Shown here: positions 57,658 through 64,000 of the stretch, one piece after another
Numbering within the stretch: position 1 is the first letter of the stretch
Layout of the letters: each line of letters starts with the position of its first letter
Source: Winogradskyella tangerina
GTDB lineage: Bacteria > Bacteroidota > Bacteroidia > Flavobacteriales > Flavobacteriaceae
Length of the DNA: 64,000 bases
Assembly: GCF_003260205.1 (NCBI RefSeq)
Contig: NZ_QERF01000007.1
Span: 1 to 64,000 of the forward strand
Direction of reading: 5' to 3'
The notes under the pieces: generated by a model
Database searches by the model: none
What the model was told of the DNA's origin: nothing
What the model saw: only the letters and a program-made list of their open reading frames with translations
Program-made: the position numbers and the translations under genes

Positions 57658-58803
57658 ATGAAAAAATTAGGACTTAATACTATATGTACACACGTTGGTG
57701 AAGTTAAGGATGAACAGTTTAAAGGAGCTGTTTCGCCAATATATTTAAGCTCGTCTTATGAGTTTTTAGATGTTGATATTAAACGCTATCCAAGATATTT
57801 TAATACACCCAATCAAGAATATTTGGCTAAAAAGATCGCAGCGCTTGAGCACACTGAAGCGGCAATGATCTTTGGTTCTGGGATGGCAGCCATCAGTCAC
57901 ATGTTTTTAGCGTTTTTAAATAAAGGTGATCATTTGGTAGTACAAAACACTTTATATGGCGGAACGGTAAATTTTATCAAGGAAGAATTTCCTAAATATG
58001 GACTTGAGTTCACATTTACTAATGGATATAAGGTCGAAGATTTTGAGTCCGCAATTCAGGAAAATACCAAACTCATACATATTGAAACACCTTCAAATCC
58101 ATTACTCACCATTACAGACATTAGGGCTGTGGCCAAAATGGCCAAATCGAAAAAGATATTAACCTCAATTGATAACACATTCGCTTCACCTGTTAATCAA
58201 AACCCAATCGACTTGGGTATTGATATGGTAATGCATTCCGCAACAAAATATTTTGGAGGTCATAGTGATATCTGTGCTGGTGCTGTGGCAAGTAGCGCTG
58301 TTCATATTGAAAAAATATGGAATGTAAGCAAGAATTTAGGAGGAAGTCTTAGTGATATGACCGTTTGGATGTTAGAAAGAAGCATGAAAACTTTAGGCTT
58401 ACGAGTTAAAGCACAAACTAAAAATGCGTTGAAACTAGCAAAGTGGTTACATAAACACCCAAAGATCGCAAAGGTGTACTATCCGGGTTTGAAATCTCAC
58501 CCAGAGCATAAACTTGCAAAATCTCAAATGAAAGGATTTGGTGCGATGCTTTCCTTTGAATTAGTCGAAGGATTAGATGCTTATGCATTTCAGAAAGCAT
58601 TAGAACTGATTAAATCATCAATGAGTTTGGCCGGTGTTGAAAGTACGGTCATTTCTCCGCATTTAACATCTCATGCCTTATTAACACCAGAAGAACGCCA
58701 AGCAGTAGGCATCAGTGATCAATTGATTCGGTTTTCGGTGGGAATCGAAGATTTCAAAGATCTCAAGAAAGATATAGATCTCGCTATAGCTGCGCTAGGG
58801 TAG
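57658..58803 (+). CDS. PLP-dependent trans-sulfuration enzyme (cystathionine gamma-synthase/lyase or methionine gamma-lyase type)
   Basis: The 381-aa protein has the Cys/Met metabolism PLP family pattern: YPRYFNTPNQEYLAKKIAALEHTEAAMIFGSGMAAIS, SLDNTFASP-type region (SIDNTFASPVNQNPIDLGIDMVMHSATKYFGGHSD with the PLP Lys), GGSLSDMTVWMLERSMKTLGLRV, and SLAGVESTVISPHLTSHALL. Motifs do not separate gamma-lyase from gamma-synthase. Full length. It overlaps the convergent DUF2490 gene by 20 nt. Confidence 0.93.
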   Translation: MKKLGLNTICTHVGEVKDEQFKGAVSPIYLSSSYEFLDVDIKRYPRYFNTPNQEYLAKKIAALEHTEAAMIFGSGMAAISHMFLAFLNKGDHLVVQNTLYGGTVNFIKEEFPKYGLEFTFTNGYKVEDFESAIQENTKLIHIETPSNPLLTITDIRAVAKMAKSKKILTSIDNTFASPVNQNPIDLGIDMVMHSATKYFGGHSDICAGAVASSAVHIEKIWNVSKNLGGSLSDMTVWMLERSMKTLGLRVKAQTKNALKLAKWLHKHPKIAKVYYPGLKSHPEHKLAKSQMKGFGAMLSFELVEGLDAYAFQKALELIKSSMSLAGVESTVISPHLTSHALLTPEERQAVGISDQLIRFSVGIEDFKDLKKDIDLAIAALG

Positions 58804-59473
58804 GTTTTGCAGGTCTCGAATCGGTTCTTATGGTTATTCCAATTTGAATCCTGTTTAGGTTATTTTTTCTAATATGTTGTTTTAAATAGCCAATCTGTAA
58901 TTGTAATTGCTTCATGATATTGATGCCAATTCCGGTATAAAATCGGTTTTCATGAAATACCTGATCTTGAAAATTCACAAAGGGTTCTTCAAACATTAAA
59001 AAATGAAATGTTGTATTAATATCGTATTTCAAACTAATGCGATAACGAAATCGATTTTGAATTTCATTTCGCTCGGTAAAATCCAAAAAACGATGTTCTA
59101 GTCGTGCACGGTGACTAACTTTTATTTTTGAGTTGTTATGCACTAAAGTATATTGCTCAAACAGACGATGCTCGTGGACGTTTGGCTCGTTATCAAATTC
59201 GAAAACCGTATCAATATCTAAGTAAGCATATCCCACACCGACGGTTTCCTCGGGGTTGAAGTGAAAATTACCTCGCATAGAAACGAATGCCAAATTATAA
59301 TTTGAAGATGGTTCGTAAAACCGCAACTCCGCATATGGATTAAGACTGAATTTTTCGCTTAATCTGTGGTGACTTCCATAGGTATACCAAGACCCTAAGT
59401 AGTCTTCAGAGGGGTTTTGAGCAGCTAATTGAAATGTAGATAAAAGGAAAAGTAGAGAAAGTAAAATTCTCAT
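58784..59473 (-). CDS. DUF2490 protein, outer-membrane beta-barrel-like
   Basis: The 229-aa protein has a signal peptide (ILLSLLFLLSTFQLAAQ) and then alternating hydrophobic strands with aromatic ends (NLAFVSMRGNFHFNPEETVGVGYAYLDID; HRLFEQYTLVHNNSKIKVSHRARLEHRFLDF; TFHFLMFEEPFVNF), typical of DUF2490 outer-membrane barrels, ending in QLQIGYLKQHIRKNNLNRIQIGITI. Possibly a porin-like or structural protein. It is separated from pckA by a terminator. Confidence 0.9.
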   Translation of the reverse strand: MRILLSLLFLLSTFQLAAQNPSEDYLGSWYTYGSHHRLSEKFSLNPYAELRFYEPSSNYNLAFVSMRGNFHFNPEETVGVGYAYLDIDTVFEFDNEPNVHEHRLFEQYTLVHNNSKIKVSHRARLEHRFLDFTERNEIQNRFRYRISLKYDINTTFHFLMFEEPFVNFQDQVFHENRFYTGIGINIMKQLQLQIGYLKQHIRKNNLNRIQIGITIRTDSRPAKPTLAQL

Positions 59474-59484
59474 AGTAGATTAAT

Positions 59485-59514
59485 TAAAAAAGAGGAGCCC
59501 AGATGAGCTCCTCT
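59485..59514 (-). terminator. Intrinsic terminator of pckA
   Basis: On the minus strand the stem GAGGAGC / GCTCCTC with an 8-nt loop is followed by TTTTT, 15 nt beyond the pckA stop and just before the DUF2490 start. Confidence 0.88.
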
Positions 59515-59528
59515 CTGTCATGGAATTA

Positions 59529-61166
59529 TTAAACGTGGTCGGTTAAATGATGGTGTTCATCAATTAATGGACCTCCTTCTATAATCTGATTAGAAGCTTC
59601 ACTTGCGAATTTTTCAAAATTCAAGTGGAAAGAATGTGCTAATTGAATAGCCTTACTTATATAAGCTCCTTTTTGTAACCAAGTATTCATTGGATCTAAC
59701 ATTTCTGTTGGAACGTTCGGACAATATTTTGGCATAAATAATCCAAATATTGGATGTTGTTCATAATCAACGTTATCTAATTCACCATTAAGAATGGCCG
59801 TAATCATTGCTCTTGTATATTTCAGTTTGATACGAGAACCTACACCGTATGGGCCACCGCTCCATCCTGTATTCACTAACCACACATTAACACCAGCTTC
59901 TTGCATTTTTGAACTAAGCATTTCTGCATATTTTGTAGGGTGTAATGGCATAAATGGCTCACCGAAACAAGCAGAGAATGAAGGTACTGGTTCCGTAATT
60001 CCTGCTTCCGTACCAGCAACTTTAGCTGTATAACCAGAAATAAAGTGGTATGCAGCTTGGCCAGGAGTTAATTTAGATACTGGAGGTAATACACCAAACG
60101 CATCACAGGTTAAGAAGAAAATATTCTTTGGATTGTCTGCATAAGATGGTATTTGAATATCGTCAATATGATAAATCGGGTAACTTACTCTTGTATTTTG
60201 AGTTATACTACTGTCAAAATAGTCTACTTCATTGTTGTCTTTAAAAATGACATTTTCAAGAATAGCTCCAGGTTTAATAGCTCTATAAATTTCTGGTTCT
60301 TTCTCTTCAGTAAGGTCGATACATTTTGCATAACATCCACCTTCAAAATTGAAAATTCTGTTTTCGGCAGTCCAACCATGCTCGTCATCACCAATTAATT
60401 TACGATTAGGATCGGCAGATAACGTTGTTTTACCCGTACCTGAAAGTCCAAAGAAAATGGCAGTTTCACCATCTTCACCTACGTTAGCTGAACAGTGCAT
60501 CGGTAATACGTTTTTGTCTACTGGTAAAATCATGTTAAGCGCAGAGAAGATACCTTTTTTCATTTCACCCGTATAGGCTGAACCACCAACAAGAGCGATC
60601 TTTTTGGTAAAGTTTAGTATAGAGAAGTTACCTTGTCTTAGGCCGTATTTAGCTGGCTCTGGACATTCGTAACCAGGTGCACAAAGCACTAACCATTCTT
60701 CTTCAAAATCTACTAATTCTTCGGCTGTGGGTCTCAAGAACATGTTGTAAATAAACATATTAGACCAAGGGTATTCAGTAATGGTTCTTACGCCCATTCT
60801 GTATTTTGGATCAGAACATACAAAACCATCTCTTGCAAAGATCTCTTTGCCGCTGAGGTACTTTTCTATTTCAGATTGTAAGAAATCAAAATTCTCAGGA
60901 GAAATTCCCTTATTTGTTTTTCCCCACCATACTCTATCTTTGGTATAATCATCTTTTACTAGGAATCGGTCTTGTGGTGAACGTCCAGTAAATTTCCCTG
61001 TATTAATGGCTAATGTACCATTTGCAGTTTCTTTCCCCATTCCTTTTTCAACGGTAATGGCTTGTAATTCTTCCGGTGATAGATTCCAATGAACTTTAGA
61101 ATCTATTATACCGTACTTGGTAAGGTCTCTAGTTTTCATAATCGGATCTTTTAATAGTGTTTCCAT
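59529..61166 (-). CDS. pckA: Phosphoenolpyruvate carboxykinase (ATP)
   Basis: The 545-aa enzyme interconverts oxaloacetate and PEP with ATP. It has the substrate loop TGRSPQDRFLV, VGGSAYTGEMKKGIFSALN, the kinase P-loop GLSGTGKTTLS, and metal/adenine residues GDDEHGW and FNFEGGCYAKCIDL. It ends with a His-rich tail (DEHHHLTDHV). The N-terminal METLLKDPIMKTRDLTKYG offers a second start at MKTRD; the upstream Met is kept. The SLC13 permease gene is 12 nt upstream, forming a C4-dicarboxylate/gluconeogenesis pair. Confidence 0.97.
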   Translation of the reverse strand: METLLKDPIMKTRDLTKYGIIDSKVHWNLSPEELQAITVEKGMGKETANGTLAINTGKFTGRSPQDRFLVKDDYTKDRVWWGKTNKGISPENFDFLQSEIEKYLSGKEIFARDGFVCSDPKYRMGVRTITEYPWSNMFIYNMFLRPTAEELVDFEEEWLVLCAPGYECPEPAKYGLRQGNFSILNFTKKIALVGGSAYTGEMKKGIFSALNMILPVDKNVLPMHCSANVGEDGETAIFFGLSGTGKTTLSADPNRKLIGDDEHGWTAENRIFNFEGGCYAKCIDLTEEKEPEIYRAIKPGAILENVIFKDNNEVDYFDSSITQNTRVSYPIYHIDDIQIPSYADNPKNIFFLTCDAFGVLPPVSKLTPGQAAYHFISGYTAKVAGTEAGITEPVPSFSACFGEPFMPLHPTKYAEMLSSKMQEAGVNVWLVNTGWSGGPYGVGSRIKLKYTRAMITAILNGELDNVDYEQHPIFGLFMPKYCPNVPTEMLDPMNTWLQKGAYISKAIQLAHSFHLNFEKFASEASNQIIEGGPLIDEHHHLTDHV

Positions 61167-61178
61167 GAGTTAAAAATT

Positions 61179-63017
61179 TTAAAATGGCCAAATAATTGGC
61201 ACTAATATTAATGTTGTTATTAAGAACAATAGGAGTAAAGGGGCTCCTACGGTAACGTAATCTTTGAATTTATATCCACCACCAGTCATTACCATAGCAT
61301 TGGTAGTAGTTCCTACAGGAGTTAAAAATGCCGTTGACGCACTTATGGCTACAGCTATCATAAATGGTGCAGCAGAAAGGTTTAAACTACTTGCGGCTAA
61401 AATCACAATAGGCGCCATTAAAACAGCGGTGGCAGAGTTGTTTATAACCTGACTGAAGGTTGTTGTTAAAAGAAATATTCCACCTAATAATACAATTGGA
61501 TGCAAACTCCCGAGGGTTTCAACTAAACCATTCGCGATGAGCTGTGCTACGCCTGTTTTTTGTAATGCTAATCCCATTGGAATCATCGCAGCAATCATTA
61601 CTACGCTTATCCAACTTATTCCTTTATAGGCTTTAGTTATAGGGACACAACCTGTTATTAATATTATTCCTGCGGAAATTAGGGCTGCGATGGCACCTGG
61701 CACGATTTTAAGTACCAATAAACCAATCATCAGCACTAATGCAAATAGAGCAATGTATGATTTATAAGTAATGTTTGTTACGGTTTTAGACATTCCTTCT
61801 GGGCTACCAATAATAACAAGGTTCTCATGATGAACTTTTAATTGCTCAATGTCATTCCATATTCCGCGAATTAAAAATGCATCTCCGGCTTTCACTACAA
61901 TTTCACGATCTGTAAGAGGCTTATTGTTTCTTGAGGCAGCCATTAGTTGTACTCCGAAACGTTTAAAAAATCTTCCAATTCTAACACGTCTTCCCACAAG
62001 GGTTGATTTAGGAGTTACAATAATTTCAGTCATTCCGACCTCCTGATTTATGAGGTTGTTACGCAATTCATCTGCGATTGGTTCTAGCGGTAGAAGACCA
62101 AGTCTGAATTTAATCATCAGGGCATTTATGGCTTCGGTATCTCCTTTTACAGTAATGATATCGTGATATTTGAATTCGGTATCATCGGAAGGGAATTCAA
62201 TAAATGGATCGTTTCCTTTTAAAACATTTGGGTGACGGCGTTTAATTCTCAAGATCGATACTTGATGTTCTTCTTCAAAATTCCATTTACCGATCTCAGT
62301 TCCTAATAAAGGTGAAACAGAACGTACTCTCAATCGATAATAATCATCATTTACTTTGTATGCTTCAATCCATTTATGAAGTGTAGAACTTATATCAACT
62401 GGTTTATTGTTCGTTTTATTACTTGGTAGTAATCGGTATCCAATAAATTTGAAATAGATCAATGTTAGTATTAATAAGGGTAATCCTATTAGAGCGAATT
62501 CAAAGAAGGAGAAACCTTCCATGCCGCTTTCTAGCATGGTATTATTAACAATAATATTTGGCGGTGTACCTGTTAATGTTAGCAAGCCACCAGTATTAGA
62601 ACCAAAGGCCACTGGCATTAATAATTTTGAAGGTAAGGTTCCTATACTCCAAGCCGAAGAAATAGTAACAGGCATTAATGTAGCAACAGTACCCGTATTA
62701 CTAACAACACCAGATAGAAGGCCTGAACCTAAGGTGGTAATGAGTAATAGCTTAGTTGTGCTTTTACGAGCCATTTTAATAAATTGTTGTCCTGCTAATG
62801 CTGTCCAACCTGTTTGTGATAATCCCTCTCCTATAATAAATAAAGCGGCGATCATAATTACTGTTGGATTACTGAAGCCGCTTAACGTTTCGGTTAGATC
62901 TAATATCCCAAAGACAAATAAACTTAGCATAGATAGTAGGGCAATGATATCTGGTGTGAATTTTCCCCAAATGAAAAGTAGTATTGTACAGGTTAATATT
63001 ATTAGCATTAAAGTCAT
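61179..63017 (-). CDS. SLC13-family permease with TrkA-C domains
   Basis: The 612-aa membrane protein has an N-terminal transport half (LDLTETLSGFSNPTVIMIAALFIIGEGLSQTGW; SGVVSNTGTVATLMPVTISSAW; GGLLTLTGTPPNIIVNNTML, the sodium/dicarboxylate N-T-x-T-A-type motif), then two RCK_C/TrkA-C domains (about 210-400, MTEIIVTPKSTLVGRRVRIG.. KPLTDREIVVKAGDAFLIRG), and a second transport half (INNSATAVLMAPIVILA; STAFLTPVGTTTNAMVMTGGGY). Possible substrates are dicarboxylates or sulfate; the adjacency to pckA favours a C4-dicarboxylate. Confidence 0.93.
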   Translation of the reverse strand: MTLMLIILTCTILLFIWGKFTPDIIALLSMLSLFVFGILDLTETLSGFSNPTVIMIAALFIIGEGLSQTGWTALAGQQFIKMARKSTTKLLLITTLGSGLLSGVVSNTGTVATLMPVTISSAWSIGTLPSKLLMPVAFGSNTGGLLTLTGTPPNIIVNNTMLESGMEGFSFFEFALIGLPLLILTLIYFKFIGYRLLPSNKTNNKPVDISSTLHKWIEAYKVNDDYYRLRVRSVSPLLGTEIGKWNFEEEHQVSILRIKRRHPNVLKGNDPFIEFPSDDTEFKYHDIITVKGDTEAINALMIKFRLGLLPLEPIADELRNNLINQEVGMTEIIVTPKSTLVGRRVRIGRFFKRFGVQLMAASRNNKPLTDREIVVKAGDAFLIRGIWNDIEQLKVHHENLVIIGSPEGMSKTVTNITYKSYIALFALVLMIGLLVLKIVPGAIAALISAGIILITGCVPITKAYKGISWISVVMIAAMIPMGLALQKTGVAQLIANGLVETLGSLHPIVLLGGIFLLTTTFSQVINNSATAVLMAPIVILAASSLNLSAAPFMIAVAISASTAFLTPVGTTTNAMVMTGGGYKFKDYVTVGAPLLLLFLITTLILVPIIWPF

Positions 63018-63257
63018 TTCTGAAGAGTTTTATGTTACTCTATAAAGTTAGAAATACTACCGTAAAGTTACAGGCAATGCTGTGTAATTATTATGACGAA
63101 TGTCATGCTTTTACTGAATTGTGAATTATTCAATTTTATAGGGGTAATTAAGAAAAAATATGTCGAGAATTGAAACGAAACCGTTTGCGAATTAAAAAGA
63201 AATCGAGAATCTATAACCTTTTTAATATTTTTGGCATTACAGAAAATCACATAACAC

Positions 63258-63980
63258 ATGAAATTAGACATTTTAGCTATTGGAGCACATCCAGATGACG
63301 TTGAATTAGGCTGTGGAGCAACTATCGCAAAAGAGGTTGCAAATGGTAAAAAAGTTGGCATTATTGATCTAACGAGAGGCGAATTAGGTACTCGTGGAAC
63401 TGCTGAAACTCGTGATGAAGAGTCTAGCAATGCTGCGGAAATTTTAAATGTGGTTATGCGAACAAATATGGAATTTGCAGATGGATTTTTCATTAATGAT
63501 AAAGCCCATCAATTAGAGCTCATTAAAGAAATCCGAAAGTACCAACCTGAAATAGTATTATGCAATGCTATTGAAGATAGACATATAGATCACGGTAAGG
63601 GAAGTCAATTGGTTAGTGATGCTTGTTTTTTAAGTGGATTACGTAAAATTGACACAAAACATGAGGATGAGGATGATTGGCAACTACCATGGCGACCAAA
63701 AGCAGTTTATCATTATGTACAGTGGAAAGACTTACAACCCGATATTGTAGTTGACGTTTCAGGATATATGGACAAAAAAATGGAAGCTGTATTGGCTTAT
63801 AAAACTCAATTCTTTGATCCAGATAGTAAAGAACCTGAAACTCCGATTTCAAGCAAGAACTTCACAGATAGTATAACGTATAGGGCCAGGAACATGGGCC
63901 GTCTTATCGGAACTGAATTTGGCGAAGGATTCACTGTAGAACGTTACCCTGCAGTTGATTCTCTGTTTGATTTAATTTAG
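63258..63980 (+). CDS. bshB1: Bacillithiol biosynthesis deacetylase BshB1
   Basis: The 240-aa PIG-L/LmbE-fold zinc enzyme has the metal motif ILAIGAHPDDVELGCGATIA, the loop TRGELGTRGTAETRDEESSNAAEILNV, and the His ligand region EDRHIDHGKGSQLVSDACFLSG, then PWRPKAVYHYVQWKDLQPDIVVDVSGYMDKKMEAVLAYKTQF. It removes the acetyl group from GlcNAc-malate to make the bacillithiol precursor, the main low-molecular-weight thiol in Flavobacteriaceae. About 240 bp of non-coding DNA precedes it. It stops 20 nt before the window end, where an A-run begins. Confidence 0.96.
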   Translation: MKLDILAIGAHPDDVELGCGATIAKEVANGKKVGIIDLTRGELGTRGTAETRDEESSNAAEILNVVMRTNMEFADGFFINDKAHQLELIKEIRKYQPEIVLCNAIEDRHIDHGKGSQLVSDACFLSGLRKIDTKHEDEDDWQLPWRPKAVYHYVQWKDLQPDIVVDVSGYMDKKMEAVLAYKTQFFDPDSKEPETPISSKNFTDSITYRARNMGRLIGTEFGEGFTVERYPAVDSLFDLI

Positions 63981-64000
63981 AATAGGGTACAAAAAAAGCC

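Overview
The window is a stretch of chromosome from a low-GC member of the Bacteroidota, almost certainly a marine, proteorhodopsin-bearing Flavobacteriaceae. The evidence is a T9SS type B sorting domain protein, DUF4290, DUF493, DUF2911, DUF6428 and Lacal_2735-type small proteins, a bacillithiol gene (bshB1), -7 boxes of the Bacteroidota form TAnnTTTG, and start codons without Shine-Dalgarno sequences.

Region 1 (1-8.0 kb) is loosely packed and looks like a genomic island. It holds a small unknown protein, a NYN/LOTUS-type protein, a divergent ribosomal protein bS21 paralogue, three cold-shock-domain proteins, an extra primary-type sigma-70 factor, and a three-gene tyrosine-recombinase module next to a tRNA-Met gene. 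Long gene-poor gaps (up to 0.86 kb) separate these genes. Region 2 (8.2-20 kb) is compact housekeeping sequence: a START-like protein, a class IV aminotransferase, YqgE/AlgH, HU, fmt-recQ-AAA ATPase, DUF493, DUF4290, murA (with Asp in place of the catalytic Cys) and a large secreted T9SS protein.

Region 3 (20.5-34.4 kb) is the most striking part: two long minus-strand gene strings full of photobiology and oxidative-stress genes. The downstream string encodes an unknown protein, a TIGR03643 protein, FolE, a 75-aa protein, an SDR, glutathione peroxidase, a Lacal_2735 protein, TspO, an SRPBCC protein and a CPD-type photolyase. The upstream string encodes a TetR-fold protein, an ABC1/UbiB kinase, a flavin-reductase-like protein, an SDR-DUF2867 protein, DUF2256, a DASH cryptochrome, a PhrB-like protein that has lost its iron-sulfur cysteines, and a further cryptochrome-like flavoprotein. 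Both strings start at promoters with the same arrangement of GTTTAAC/GTTAAAC half-sites at identical spacing. The same core arrangement lies between the divergent proteorhodopsin and blh genes 22 kb away (56.7 kb). I propose that these three sites define an undescribed light or retinal/carotenoid stress regulon.

Region 4 (34.4-36.6 kb) is an arsenic operon (arsR, DUF6428, arsC, aquaporin) in which a MIP channel stands where an arsenite pump is usual. Region 5 (36.7-55.8 kb) holds DUF2911; a PIG-L deacetylase/microprotein/SSS symporter/Gfo-Idh operon; membrane and lipoprotein genes; Maf, a UbiA prenyltransferase, a KdsC-like phosphatase and DUF2520; and, on the other strand, truncated haemoglobin, mscL, a fused CcsB-CcsA cytochrome c assembly protein, small membrane proteins and a MATE exporter. 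Region 6 (55.9-64 kb) holds the proteorhodopsin/blh pair, a trans-sulfuration enzyme, DUF2490, pckA, an SLC13 permease and bshB1.

Starts were moved from the longest open frame wherever family N-termini or promoters argued for a shorter product; each such case is stated. All family names come from motif recognition by eye, with no database search.
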